DNA from: Caulobacteraceae bacterium
Lineage (GTDB): Bacteria > Pseudomonadota > Alphaproteobacteria > Caulobacterales > Caulobacteraceae
DNA: 64,000 nt
Direction: 5' to 3'
Assembly (NCBI GenBank): GCA_947475875.1
Contig: CANJME010000009.1
Coordinates: 1 to 64,000, forward strand
In this document: positions 26,642 to 36,152 of the stretch, one piece after another
Layout of the letters: each line of letters opens with the position of its first letter
How positions within the stretch are numbered: position 1 is the first letter of the stretch
Notes under the pieces: generated by a model
The model's input: only the letters and a program-made list of their open reading frames with translations
What the model was told of the DNA's origin: nothing
Databases searched by the model: none
Program-made: the position numbers and the translations under genes

Positions 26642-29350
26642 CTATTGTTGCGCCGCGGCAGAGAAGGATCGGTTGACCGGCCCGCCAGCCGGGCCGCCCG
26701 GGGCGGCGGCGGGAGGCGTTGCCTGGCCAAAGCCGATCGGCAGGCGCAGACCCACCGGCGGGCGCTTGTAGGCCTGGATCTCGCGCAGAATCTCGTTGCG
26801 GAAATCCTGGTCCATGGAGAAGCCGGCCAGGTACTGCAGGCGCATGTCGGTGTCGTGGTTCAGCTGGGCGTTGCGCAGCCAGTCGGCCAGGCCCACCTTG
26901 TCGGCGGTATAGGTGTCGAGCAGCGACTGGGCGGTCGGGAAACCGACTTCCTGCATCGACTGCCGCATGGTCGAATATTCCGGCAGCATCAGGCGGGCGT
27001 CGGCGCCGGCGGCGTCGAGCTCGAGGATGTCCTGGTGGCCGACCAGGGTCAGGTCATAGCCGCCGCCGTCGACGACGTTGGCGTAGATCTCGACGTATTT
27101 GAACGCTTCCATGAAGCTGGCGATCTCGCTCTTCACGGTCGGGAAATCGCTCTCGTAGATCGGGATCCACTGGGTGACGACGCCGCCCGGATTGAGGTGG
27201 TCGCGCAGCAGCTTGAAATATTCCACCGAATAGAGGCTGGCCAATCCCTTGACGAAGGGGTGGATCGGGTCGGTCGAGATGATGTCGAACTTTTCCTTGG
27301 TGGTCAGCACATAGTGACGCGCATCGTCATAGACGATGGAGGTGCGCGGATCGTTCTTCACATAGTGGTTGTAGGGCCCGAAATACTGGGTCGAGGCCGG
27401 CGGAATTTTCGGCTCGATATCGCAGATCTTGATCTTGGTGATGGACGGATAGGTGACAAAGTCGCCCGCCGTGATGCCGGCCCCGAAGCCGACGATCAGC
27501 ACTGATTCCGGATTGGGATGGGTGAGGATCGGCACATAGCCCAGCTGGCGCTCCAGGCTCATGTCCTGGGGCAGGTTCGAGGCCTCGACCTTACCGGCGA
27601 CGTGGAACTGGATGGAACCGGGCGAAGACAGCCAGGTGGTATAGGCGATCGAGGAGTTCATCCCCTCGCGGTAGTCCAGCACCTGATACTGGCCGAGCCA
27701 GGCGGCGGTGCGCCGGCCATAGGCGATCAGCTCGGGCGGCACCGGCTTCAGGGTAACGATCAGGGTCAGCGACACCATTGTGGCGCAGGCCAGCGCCCCC
27801 CAGCCGCGGATCAGGCCGCCGCGGGAGAGGGCGACGATGCCCGCCACCGCCGCGATGGCGAGCACCGAGATGATGAGGAACACAAGTTCGCCCCTGGGTG
27901 ACGACAGGGCCGGAATGAACGAGCGACCCAGCGCCAGGCCCGCGACGACAACGGCAAGACCGAGGGTCACGGCGAGGGGAACGGCCGAACGGGGCTCGTC
28001 GGCCTTTTCCTCGGCGAAGATCGAGGGGGCGAAGGCGGCGAAGGCGGCCAGCACGGAGACCGCGATCAACAAGCGCTCGCCAAAGTGGGTGCCGGGACCT
28101 GGAATGACCACCAGGCTGACCAGCAGGGCGCCGAAAATCGCGCCGAGGGTATTGGCGGCATAGACCCCGCCCACCGTCTTGCCGGCGTCATCGGTTCCGC
28201 GCATGGCGGCGAAGGCCAGGGGCACGGCCGCGCCCCAGCACAGGGTGGCGGGGAAAATGCCCCACATCACGCGGACGAAATCGCTCTGCACCGTGACCAT
28301 GAAGGTGGTGCTCTGCAGCGGGTTCATCGGCCAGTAGGGCAGGGCCGAAGAGAACTGATAGGCCGTCCAGGCCAGTCCGACGGCGGCCAGCACCTGGCTC
28401 CAGCCCAGGGCGTTGCGGCCGTTGAAACGCTTGCCGATCGCCGATCCCGCCCAGGCGCCGAAGCCCAGGCCGATCAGGAACACCGCCAGGATGATCGAGA
28501 ACACATAGACCGTGCCGCCCAGCATGGGGCCGAGGATCCGCGCCCAGATCACCTGGCCGCCCATGGAGGCGGCGCCGGAGAGGGCGATGGAGACCAGGAC
28601 GCCCCAGCGGGCCAGCTTGGCCGGCGCGGGATCGGGCGCGAAGGCCTTTTCCTGGGCCGCGTCTTCCTCGGTGTCGGCGTCCACCCGCGCGGGAACCGTC
28701 AAAGAGAGCACTAGGGCGAGGCCCGCGACCAGGATGTTGACGCCTGCAGCGACGCCGGTGCCCCAGTAGATGTTGAAGTAACGCATCAGCCAAAAGCCGG
28801 CGGCCATGACGCCGATCACCGCGCCAAAGATGTTCACACCGTAGAAGAGGCCCCACCAGGAGGCGCCCTTGCGGCTGGATTCCGCCCAGCGGGCGATGGC
28901 CGGCAGGGACGCGCCCATCAGGATCGTGGGCGGCAACAGGGCGATGGCGCAGAAGACGGCCCGCAGCGCGATGCCGAGGAAACCGGCGTTTTCATTGGTG
29001 ATGCCGACATACATCCGGTCGATCAGCGGCATCAGGCCGAGCAGCAGAACCGCGAAAGCCGCGACCGCGATCTCGATATAGGCATAGACCCTGAGCGGAT
29101 GGACGTCTTTCCAGCGGCCGGCCAGGAACTTCGGCAGCAACCACGAGCCCAACGAGAGCCCGCCCATATAGGTGGCCAGAAGCACGCCGAGCGAGACCGC
29201 ATTGGCCCCGATCGTCAGCATCAGCATCTGGTACCAGACGATTTCGTAAACCAGCGCGCTCGCGCCCGATCCGGCGAACAGTAGCAAGAGCCAGGGCAGG
29301 ACGCGCGACGGATTGCCGGCCGCGCTAGGGGTTGCGGCCGACGTCGTCAT
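26642..29350 (-). CDS. Fusion of a polytopic membrane domain with a spermidine-synthase-like domain
   Basis: This 902-residue protein begins with SGASALVYEIVWYQMLMLTIG, the typical start of membrane-fused spermidine synthase-like proteins. It has about 14 or more hydrophobic segments up to residue 545. The C-terminal 330 residues or so are a methyltransferase-like fold: VLIVGFGAGITAGDFVTYPSI, IKICDIEPKI, DPRTSIVYDDARHYV and IISTDPIHPF. Whether it makes polyamines is doubtful; fused members are mostly of unknown function. It lies 4 bases downstream of etfA, so it is almost certainly in the etf operon, with hbd following. Confidence 0.85.
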   Translation of the reverse strand: MTTSAATPSAAGNPSRVLPWLLLLFAGSGASALVYEIVWYQMLMLTIGANAVSLGVLLATYMGGLSLGSWLLPKFLAGRWKDVHPLRVYAYIEIAVAAFAVLLLGLMPLIDRMYVGITNENAGFLGIALRAVFCAIALLPPTILMGASLPAIARWAESSRKGASWWGLFYGVNIFGAVIGVMAAGFWLMRYFNIYWGTGVAAGVNILVAGLALVLSLTVPARVDADTEEDAAQEKAFAPDPAPAKLARWGVLVSIALSGAASMGGQVIWARILGPMLGGTVYVFSIILAVFLIGLGFGAWAGSAIGKRFNGRNALGWSQVLAAVGLAWTAYQFSSALPYWPMNPLQSTTFMVTVQSDFVRVMWGIFPATLCWGAAVPLAFAAMRGTDDAGKTVGGVYAANTLGAIFGALLVSLVVIPGPGTHFGERLLIAVSVLAAFAAFAPSIFAEEKADEPRSAVPLAVTLGLAVVVAGLALGRSFIPALSSPRGELVFLIISVLAIAAVAGIVALSRGGLIRGWGALACATMVSLTLIVTLKPVPPELIAYGRRTAAWLGQYQVLDYREGMNSSIAYTTWLSSPGSIQFHVAGKVEASNLPQDMSLERQLGYVPILTHPNPESVLIVGFGAGITAGDFVTYPSITKIKICDIEPKIPPASTQYFGPYNHYVKNDPRTSIVYDDARHYVLTTKEKFDIISTDPIHPFVKGLASLYSVEYFKLLRDHLNPGGVVTQWIPIYESDFPTVKSEIASFMEAFKYVEIYANVVDGGGYDLTLVGHQDILELDAAGADARLMLPEYSTMRQSMQEVGFPTAQSLLDTYTADKVGLADWLRNAQLNHDTDMRLQYLAGFSMDQDFRNEILREIQAYKRPPVGLRLPIGFGQATPPAAAPGGPAGGPVNRSFSAAAQQ

Positions 29351-29354
29351 TTAC

Positions 29355-30296
29355 CTATTTCCCCGCCTGTTTCAGCGCCGCCATCAATTCCGGCACCGCT
29401 GTCTTGTAATCGGCCACCAGGCCGTAGTCCGCGACCTGGAAGATCGGCGCGTCCGGATCCTTGTTGATCGCCACGATGACCTTGGAGTCCTTCATGCCGG
29501 CCAGGTGCTGGATGGCGCCTGAAATGCCGATGGCGATGTAGAGATCTGGCGCCACGACCTTGCCGGTCTGGCCCACCTGATAGTCGTTGGGCGCATAGCC
29601 CGCATCGACCGCCGCGCGGGAAGCGCCAACCGCGCCGCCCAGGAGGTCGGCGATCGGCTCGATGATCTTGTGGAATTCCTCGGCCGAGCCCATGGCCCGC
29701 CCGCCCGAAACGACGATCTTGGCCGCGCCCAGTTCGGGGCGGTCGGATTTGACGATCTCTTCGGAGATGAATTTGGCGCCCTTGGCGCCGCCGCCGGCGT
29801 CGATCTTTTCGATCTTGGCCGAGCCGCCTTCGCCCGCGGGCTTGAACGCGGTGGGGCGGATGGTGATCACCTTTTTGGCGTCCGAGGTCTTCACCGTCTC
29901 CAGCGCGTTACCGGCGTAGATCGGGCGAACGAAGGTCGAGGCGTCGATGACCTCGATCACGTCAGTGATGGGTGCGACGTCGAGTTTCGCGGCGATGCGC
30001 GGGGCGAAGTTCTTGCCCTGGCTGGTCGAGGGCACGACGATGGCGTCGTACTTGGCGGCCAACGGAACAATCAGAGCCTCAAGGGCTTCGGCCAGGCCAT
30101 GGCCGAGGTCGTCGGATTCGGCGACGAGCACAGTCTTCACGCCATCGATTTTGGCGGCCTGGGCGGCGGCATCGCCCACGCCCTTGCCGGCAACCAGGAT
30201 ATCGACATCCCCGAGCCTGGCGGCCGCGGCGACGGTCTTGTGGGTGGTGTCACGCACGTGCTTGCCGTCGTGATCGGCGATAACGAGGACACTCAT
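29355..30296 (-). CDS. etfA: Electron transfer flavoprotein alpha subunit
   Basis: This 313-residue subunit carries FAD electrons from acyl-CoA dehydrogenases to ETF-ubiquinone oxidoreductase. It has the N-terminal ETF domain and a C-terminal FAD-binding domain with [34 protein letters not shown] and [12 protein letters not shown]. Its ATG shares one base with the etfB stop (TGATG), so the two are translationally coupled. Confidence 0.97.
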   Translation of the reverse strand: MSVLVIADHDGKHVRDTTHKTVAAAARLGDVDILVAGKGVGDAAAQAAKIDGVKTVLVAESDDLGHGLAEALEALIVPLAAKYDAIVVPSTSQGKNFAPRIAAKLDVAPITDVIEVIDASTFVRPIYAGNALETVKTSDAKKVITIRPTAFKPAGEGGSAKIEKIDAGGGAKGAKFISEEIVKSDRPELGAAKIVVSGGRAMGSAEEFHKIIEPIADLLGGAVGASRAAVDAGYAPNDYQVGQTGKVVAPDLYIAIGISGAIQHLAGMKDSKVIVAINKDPDAPIFQVADYGLVADYKTAVPELMAALKQAGK

Positions 30297-31045
30297 CAGA
30301 TAACCCCCGCTTCGGTCTTGAGTTTGGCGACAAGCGCCGCGGCGTCTTCAACCTTGATGCCCCCGGCGCGCTTCGGCGGCTCGGTGACCTTGAGCACCGT
30401 CAGGCGCGGCGCGATATCGACGCCGTAGTCCGCCGCCGGCTTGGCGACGATCGGCTTTTGCTTGGCCTTCATGATGTTGGGCAGGGAGGCATAGCGCGGC
30501 TCATTCAGGCGCAGGTCGGCGGTGATCACCGCCGGCAGGGCCACTTCCTCGGTCTGCAGGCCGCCGTCGACTTCGCGGGTGACCTTGGCGGACGAGGCGG
30601 AGATCTCGACCTTGGAGGCGAAGGTCGCCTGGGGCCAGCCCAGCAGGGCCGCCAGCATCTGGCCGACCGCATTGTTATCGCCGTCGATGGCCTGTTTGCC
30701 CATCAGGATGAAGTTCGGCTTTTCCTCGTCGGCCACGGCCTTGAGGAGTTTAGCGATCGCCAAGGGCTGCAGATCGGTGTCGGATTGCACGTGAATGCCG
30801 CGATCCCCGCCCATGGCGAGCGCTGTGCGGATGGTCTCGGCGGCTTGCGCCGGGCCGATGGAAACGATGACCACCTCGGTGACCACGCCTTTTTCCTTGA
30901 GGCGCACGGCCTCTTCGACTGCGATCTCGCAGAACGGGTTCATGGCCATTTTCACATTGGCCAGATCAACGCCGCTCTGGTCGGGCTTTACCCGCGCCTT
31001 GACGTTGGAATCGATAACCCGTTTGACCGGGACAAGCACCTTCAT
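30296..31045 (-). CDS. etfB: Electron transfer flavoprotein beta subunit
   Basis: This 249-residue partner of EtfA starts [12 protein letters not shown] at the ATG at 31045; a TTG two codons upstream is less likely. The signature region [16 protein letters not shown] near 190-206 appears here as [18 protein letters not shown]. It is the first gene of the run etfB-etfA-fusion-hbd. Confidence 0.97.
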   Translation of the reverse strand: MKVLVPVKRVIDSNVKARVKPDQSGVDLANVKMAMNPFCEIAVEEAVRLKEKGVVTEVVIVSIGPAQAAETIRTALAMGGDRGIHVQSDTDLQPLAIAKLLKAVADEEKPNFILMGKQAIDGDNNAVGQMLAALLGWPQATFASKVEISASSAKVTREVDGGLQTEEVALPAVITADLRLNEPRYASLPNIMKAKQKPIVAKPAADYGVDIAPRLTVLKVTEPPKRAGGIKVEDAAALVAKLKTEAGVI

Positions 31046-31230
31046 GGGCAAACCTTAGCCTCTACTTCCAGATTTCGGATTTCGGGGATGAAACTTGGCC
31101 TCTGCCCCCGAAAAAGCGCGGCAAACTGGCAAGATGCCCCGGGGATGTCAACGCAGGCGCTGACGGGCTTTGCGTCGCAGGGGATGAGGCTTCGCCTTGC
31201 CCCGGCCCAAAAGGCTCGTAAAAGGACGCC

Positions 31231-31503
31231 ATGATCCGCTTTCTGCTGAACCGCATCACCATTCTCTTCCTCGGCGCCCTGGTGCTGGGCGCGGGCGGAG
31301 CGCTGGCCGTGCAGTACTATTATGTGATCCCCAAGAGGTCGTGCCTGAAGGCCGGCAATGAGTGGATCGAGCCCGGCAAGGACGTGCCGCGCGGTTTCGC
31401 CAGCAAGTGCGCGACCCTGATCGACGTACGCAACATGCCGGTCCTGCCGACAGCCGAGGCTCAGGCCCCGGCGGCGCCCGCGCCCGCGCCCAAGAAATCT
31501 TGA
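31231..31503 (+). CDS. Small exported or membrane-anchored protein coupled to aroA
   Basis: This 90-residue protein has an N-terminal hydrophobic anchor (about 8-28), two Cys residues (38 and 60) that could form a disulfide outside the membrane, and a Pro/Ala-rich tail (about 74-90). Its TGA overlaps the TTG start of aroA (TTGA), so aroA translation depends on it. Family unknown. It is divergent from etfB. Confidence 0.7.
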   Translation: MIRFLLNRITILFLGALVLGAGGALAVQYYYVIPKRSCLKAGNEWIEPGKDVPRGFASKCATLIDVRNMPVLPTAEAQAPAAPAPAPKKS

Positions 31504-32756
31504 CGCAAACCGTCCGCATAACCCCGCCCGGCAAGCCTCTTGGCGGCAAGCTGGTCCTCCCCGGCTCGAAATCCATCACCAACCGGGCCCTGCTGATCGC
31601 GGCCCTGGCGAAGGGAACGAGCCGGCTGACCGGGGCGCTGAAGAGTGATGATACGGCCTATATGGCCAGGGCCCTGCGCGACATGGGCGTCGCCATTGAC
31701 GAGCCGGACGAGACCAGCTTCGTCGTCGCCGGGACCGGCGGACTGGGGCGGCCCGCCCGCGAACTTTTTCTCGGCAATGCCGGCACCGCCACGCGCTTTC
31801 TGACCGCCGCCGCCACCCTGGCTGACGGCGCGGTCGTCATCGACGGCGACGAGCACATGCGAAAGCGCCCCATCGGCCCGCTGATCGGGGCGCTGAACGC
31901 GCTGGGCGTCGAGGCCTCATCGCCGACCGGTTGTCCGCCGGTGATTGTCGTCGGCCAGCGCGGGCTGCCGGGCGGCCGGGTGGAAATCGACGCCGGCCTC
32001 TCCAGCCAGTACGTCTCGGCCCTGCTGATGGCCGCGGCCTGCGCCAAGGCGCCGGTGGAGATCGCTCTGAAAGGCCCCGACATCGGCGCGCGCGGCTATG
32101 TCGACCTGACACTGGCCGCCATGAGCGCGTTCGGGGCCGGGGTCGAACCCCTCGGCAATCATGCGGCCTGGAGGGTAACGCCCAGCGGCTATCAGCCCCA
32201 CGACCTCGCCATCGAGCCCGACGCCTCGGCCGCCACCTACCCCTGGGCCTGGGCGAAGATCACCGGCGGGGAGATCGATCTTGGCCTAGCGCCTGGAGCC
32301 TTCACCCAGCCCGACGCGGCGGCCCACGCCTTCATCGCCGCCTTCCCGCAAATGCCGGCGGTGATCGAAGGCTCGCAGATGCAGGACGCGGTCCCGACGC
32401 TGGCGGTGCTCGCGGCCTATAACGAAACGCCGGTGCGCTTCACCAATATCGGCGGCCTGCGCGTCAAGGAATGTGACCGCATCTCGGCCCTGGCCGAGGG
32501 TCTGAACCGCATCAGACCGGGCCTCGCCGAAGAGGGGCCCGACTGGCTTCTGGTCAACGGCGATCCGTCCCTGCGCGGCGCGACGGTCAGCGCCCGCATA
32601 GACCCGAGGGCCGACCACCGCATCGCCATGAGCTTCGCCATCGCGGGGCTGGTGACGGACGGGATTGAGATTGAAGACCCCGGGTGCGTGTCGAAAACTT
32701 GGCCGGGCTATTGGGAGGCGCTGAAGGGCTTGGGGGTTCAGTTGGCGTTCATTTGA
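31500..32756 (+). CDS. aroA: 3-phosphoshikimate 1-carboxyvinyltransferase (EPSP synthase)
   Basis: This 418-residue enzyme of the shikimate pathway joins PEP to shikimate 3-phosphate. Conserved motifs are LPGSKSITNRALL, LFLGNAGTATRFLTA, the LRVKECDRISALAEGL region and DHRIAMSFAIAGL. The N-terminus demands a start near 31500, where only a TTG is available (M-TQTVRITPPGKP), overlapping the stop of the small upstream gene. The frame upstream of that is a shadow. Confidence 0.95.
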   Translation: MTQTVRITPPGKPLGGKLVLPGSKSITNRALLIAALAKGTSRLTGALKSDDTAYMARALRDMGVAIDEPDETSFVVAGTGGLGRPARELFLGNAGTATRFLTAAATLADGAVVIDGDEHMRKRPIGPLIGALNALGVEASSPTGCPPVIVVGQRGLPGGRVEIDAGLSSQYVSALLMAAACAKAPVEIALKGPDIGARGYVDLTLAAMSAFGAGVEPLGNHAAWRVTPSGYQPHDLAIEPDASAATYPWAWAKITGGEIDLGLAPGAFTQPDAAAHAFIAAFPQMPAVIEGSQMQDAVPTLAVLAAYNETPVRFTNIGGLRVKECDRISALAEGLNRIRPGLAEEGPDWLLVNGDPSLRGATVSARIDPRADHRIAMSFAIAGLVTDGIEIEDPGCVSKTWPGYWEALKGLGVQLAFI

Positions 32757-32765
32757 TCTTCCGAC

Positions 32766-32862
32766 CGTCCCCGCGAAGGCGGGGACCCGGCCGCTATTTG
32801 GTCTTTAAGCAGCGGCCCGAGAATTACCAACCTTCCGATGGGTCCCCGCCTTCGCGGGGACG
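32766..32862. repeat. Paired perfect 22-bp inverted repeats, family D (CCCCGCGAAGGCGGGG)
   Basis: The left arm 32766-32787 and right arm 32841-32862 are exact reverse complements, each itself a hairpin around GCGAAGGC or GCCTTCGC. It lies between convergent aroA and the Gre-factor gene and can act as a two-way terminator. This hairpin core is common between genes in alphaproteobacteria. Confidence 0.8.
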
Positions 32863-32876
32863 ATCGGTGGGGAGGG

Positions 32877-33356
32877 TCAGCCGACCTCCACGATCTCAAC
32901 CTCGGCCCCCGCCACCGTCACCACATCCCCGGCACTCTTTCCCAGCAACGCTGCCGCCAGCGGTGAGACATACGAGATCGCCCCTTGCTTCGGGTCGGCC
33001 TCATCCTCGCCGACAATCCGAAACGTCTGGCGGCGGCCGTCTTCGCGGTCGAGGGTGACGGTGGACCCGAACGCCACCTTGCCGGTCGCCTCGGCCGCCT
33101 CGACCAGCTGGGCGCTCCCCCGCCGCGCCGACCAGTAGCGCAGCTCTCTCGTCGCTCTCGCCATGGCCGTGCGGTCGGCGGCGATGCCGCCACTGGTCTG
33201 GGCTTCGGCATAGGCGGCGCGGGCGGCCGCCAGTTCCGCCTCGATCAATTCCAGGCCGCGCGGGGTCACCAGGTTCGGATGGGTCGAGACCGGGCGGTCC
33301 GGCAGGTTGGCGGCCTGGGACTCGGCGTCTTCCTCGCGGGTGAAGGCTACGGCCAT
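32877..33356 (-). CDS. GreA/GreB-family transcription elongation factor
   Basis: This 159-residue protein has the N-terminal coiled-coil (LVTPRGLELIEAELAAARAAY onward) and the C-terminal FKBP-like domain with FGSTVTLDREDGRRQTFRIVGEDEAD and ISYVSPLAAALLGKSAGDVV. It rescues backtracked RNA polymerase by stimulating transcript cleavage. The acidic tip residues between the two helices are not as clear as in GreA, so it may be a Gre-like variant. Confidence 0.85.
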   Translation of the reverse strand: MAVAFTREEDAESQAANLPDRPVSTHPNLVTPRGLELIEAELAAARAAYAEAQTSGGIAADRTAMARATRELRYWSARRGSAQLVEAAEATGKVAFGSTVTLDREDGRRQTFRIVGEDEADPKQGAISYVSPLAAALLGKSAGDVVTVAGAEVEIVEVG

Positions 33357-33460
33357 GGAGGCGATAACGCGCAGGTCCCCCGCCCGGTGGCAAGGGCGGG
33401 CGATTGGTGTATCGATGAGGCCAGCGTTCGTTGCGGTCCACCTTTGGGAGGGGGGTTTCC

Positions 33461-35038
33461 ATGCTTCGTCCAGGCGCCATCATCGTGCTTGCCGGCCTGA
33501 CGCTGATCGCGTCGGTCGCCGCTGCGCAAAACCCGCCGAGCCAGGCCTCGCTCGAATCCGCCGGTTTCGGCGTCTACCAGAAGGCCTGCGCCGTCTGTCA
33601 CGACGGCGGCGATGAGACCGCGCCGGCGGTCGACCGGCTGCAGGCCCTGGGCCGCGAGCGGATCCTGCGGGCGTTGGCGGCGGGCGGCGTCATGGCCTCC
33701 CGCGCGTCGTCCCTCAGCGAGGCCGAACGCGGCCAGGTCGCCTCGTTCCTGACCGCCACCCCGCAGCGGCGCACCCAGCTGGCCACCGCCGCCCGCAACG
33801 CCGCCGAGGCCGAGCGCACCCAACAGAACTTCGACTACCCCATCCGCCGGATCAGCGATCCGCGCGACCGGGCGACCGAGGTGCCCGGCGCCCCGTCCTG
33901 GGCGGCCCCGAAGCTGGGCGCCGGCCCGTTCGAGTTCGAAAGCTGGGAGCACCGAAACCTTCGCGCCGTGGTCGTTACCCGCGGCCTCGACACGCCCAGG
34001 GCCATCGAATTCCTGCCCAATGGCGACATCCTCGTCGCCGAGCGGGCCGGGAAACTGCGGATTATCAAGAACGGCGTCCTCGACCCGAACCCTGTCGCCG
34101 GCATGCCGCAGGTGGCCGCGCTCGGCACCGCCACCGGCTTCATGGACATCATCAAGCACCCGGACTTCGCACGGAACGGCCTGCTCTATCTCGCCTACCA
34201 CAAGCCCGCCTATGGCTCTTTCGGCTTCAATGTCATCTACCGCGCCCGCTGGAATGGCTCGGCCCTGGTTGACGGTCGCGAGATCTTCGTCGGCGACGAT
34301 GTGGATTCGCTCTACACCCGCATGGTCTTCGGCCGCGACGGCAAGCTCTATGCGACCATCGGCGCGCCGGGGCTGGGCACCGACGCCTCGATCAATCGAG
34401 CGCAGCTGGGCCAGGACTATGCCGGCAAGATCCTGCGCTTCAACGACGACGGGACCATCCCGGACGACAACCCCTTCCTCCGCAAGCTGGGCTATCACCC
34501 ATCGATCTACACCCTGGGCCACCGGGTCAACCTCGGCATGACGGTGAATCCGACCACCGGCGAGATCTGGGTCTCCGAACACGGGCCCAACGGCGGCGAT
34601 GAGCTGAATATCCTGAAAGCGGGCGGCAACTACGGCTGGCCGGTGGTTCACAACGGCCGCTACTACGGCGGCGAGAAGATTTCCGAATCCGGCGCCCGCG
34701 AAGGCTTCATCTCGCCCCAGATCTATTTCCTGCCGTCGATCGCGCCGGGAAACCTGATCTTCTACACCGGCGACAAGTTCCCGGCCTGGAAGGGCAACAT
34801 CATCATGGGCGCCATGCGTATCGGCGAGGCGCCCCGCACCGGCCACCTCCTGCGCATCGTCGTCAACAAGGACGGCGGTCATGTGCGCAGCGAGATGCTG
34901 ATGCTCGACCTGCACCAGCGCATCCGCGATGTGGAGCAAGGCCCCGACGGCAACATCTGGTTCACGACCGATGAGGGCGAGGACAGCGTGCTGATGCGGC
35001 TGGAGCCGGGGACCGTTCCGCCAGGGAGCCCGCGATGA
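33461..35038 (+). CDS. Cytochrome c-PQQ-dependent sugar dehydrogenase fusion
   Basis: This 525-residue exported protein has a signal peptide at 1-22 and a c-type haem site CAVCH (C43, C46, His47) in a domain of about 90 residues. A six-bladed beta-propeller of the soluble aldose-sugar dehydrogenase (YliI-like) family follows: RGLDTPRAIEFLPNGDILVAERAGKLRI, GHRVNLGMTVNPTTGEIWVSEHGPNGGDELN and a C-terminal MLDLHQRIRDVEQGPDGNIW. It would oxidise a sugar in the periplasm and pass electrons to the attached haem. The start ATG 33461 follows GGGAGGGGGG. It is coupled by ATGA overlap to the alcohol dehydrogenase gene. Confidence 0.88.
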   Translation: MLRPGAIIVLAGLTLIASVAAAQNPPSQASLESAGFGVYQKACAVCHDGGDETAPAVDRLQALGRERILRALAAGGVMASRASSLSEAERGQVASFLTATPQRRTQLATAARNAAEAERTQQNFDYPIRRISDPRDRATEVPGAPSWAAPKLGAGPFEFESWEHRNLRAVVVTRGLDTPRAIEFLPNGDILVAERAGKLRIIKNGVLDPNPVAGMPQVAALGTATGFMDIIKHPDFARNGLLYLAYHKPAYGSFGFNVIYRARWNGSALVDGREIFVGDDVDSLYTRMVFGRDGKLYATIGAPGLGTDASINRAQLGQDYAGKILRFNDDGTIPDDNPFLRKLGYHPSIYTLGHRVNLGMTVNPTTGEIWVSEHGPNGGDELNILKAGGNYGWPVVHNGRYYGGEKISESGAREGFISPQIYFLPSIAPGNLIFYTGDKFPAWKGNIIMGAMRIGEAPRTGHLLRIVVNKDGGHVRSEMLMLDLHQRIRDVEQGPDGNIWFTTDEGEDSVLMRLEPGTVPPGSPR

Positions 35039-36144
35039 AAACCCGCGCCGCCGTGGCTTTTGAGGCCAAACGTCCGCTCGAGATCGTCGAGCTCGATCTG
35101 GAGGGCCCCAAGGCCTTCGAGGTGCTGGTCGAGATCAAGGCGACGGGCATCTGCCACACCGACGCCTACACCCTGGACGGGCTGGATTCGGAGGGGCTGT
35201 TCCCCTCCATCCTCGGCCATGAAGGCGCGGGCGTGGTGGTTGAGGTGGGGCCGGGCGTCACATCCGTCGCGGTCGGCGATCACGTCATCCCGCTCTACAC
35301 GCCTGAATGCCGCCAGTGCAAAAGCTGCCTTAGCCGCAAGACCAACCTCTGCACCGCCATCCGCGCCACGCAAGGCAAGGGCCTGATGCCCGACGGGACC
35401 AGCCGGTTTTCGTACAAAGGGAGCCCGGTTTTTCACTACATGGGCTGCTCGACCTTTTCGAACTTCACCGTCCTGCCCGAGATCGCGGTGGCGAAAATCC
35501 GCTCCGACGCCCCCTTCGACAAGGCCTGTTACATCGGCTGCGGGGTCACCACCGGCGTCGGCGCCGTGGTCAACACGGCCGGCGTGGAGCCGGGCGCCAA
35601 CGCCATCGTTTTTGGCCTCGGCGGCATCGGCCTCAATGTCATCCAGGGGCTGAAGATGGTGGGCGCTTCGAAAATCGTCGGCGTCGACATCAACCCGGCG
35701 CGGGAGGAATGGGGCCGGCGCTTTGGCATGACGCAGTTCGTCAATCCGAACACCGTGACCGGCGATCTGGTGGCCCATCTGGTTGCGCTCACCGACGGCG
35801 GCGGCGACTACACCTTCGACTGCACCGGCAATACCGGCGTCATGCGCACGGCGCTGGAAGCCTGCCATCGCGGCTGGGGGACATCGATCATCATCGGCGT
35901 TGCGGAATCCGGCAAAGAGATCGCCACCCGCCCCTTCCAGCTGGTCACCGGCCGCACCTGGAAAGGCACCGCGTTCGGCGGGGCCAGAGGCCGCACCGAT
36001 GTGCCGACCATCGTCGACTGGTACATGAACGGCAAAATCGAGATCGACCCGATGATCACCCACACCATGCCGCTGGAAGACATCAACAAGGCCTTCGACC
36101 TGATGCACGCGGGCGAGAGCATCAGGAGCGTGGTGGTTTACTGA
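35035..36144 (+). CDS. adhC: Class III alcohol dehydrogenase / S-(hydroxymethyl)glutathione dehydrogenase
   Basis: This 369-residue zinc enzyme detoxifies formaldehyde as its glutathione adduct. Catalytic zinc ligands are Cys40 (GICHTDAY) and His62-Glu63 (GHEGAGVV), with a third Cys in YIGCGVTTGVGAV. Structural zinc ligands are C92, C95, C98 and C106. The length and the GVTTGVGAVVNTA motif are those of class III enzymes. The ATG overlaps the stop of the PQQ dehydrogenase gene. Confidence 0.95.
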   Translation: MKTRAAVAFEAKRPLEIVELDLEGPKAFEVLVEIKATGICHTDAYTLDGLDSEGLFPSILGHEGAGVVVEVGPGVTSVAVGDHVIPLYTPECRQCKSCLSRKTNLCTAIRATQGKGLMPDGTSRFSYKGSPVFHYMGCSTFSNFTVLPEIAVAKIRSDAPFDKACYIGCGVTTGVGAVVNTAGVEPGANAIVFGLGGIGLNVIQGLKMVGASKIVGVDINPAREEWGRRFGMTQFVNPNTVTGDLVAHLVALTDGGGDYTFDCTGNTGVMRTALEACHRGWGTSIIIGVAESGKEIATRPFQLVTGRTWKGTAFGGARGRTDVPTIVDWYMNGKIEIDPMITHTMPLEDINKAFDLMHAGESIRSVVVY

Positions 36145-36152
36145 GGCTCCGG

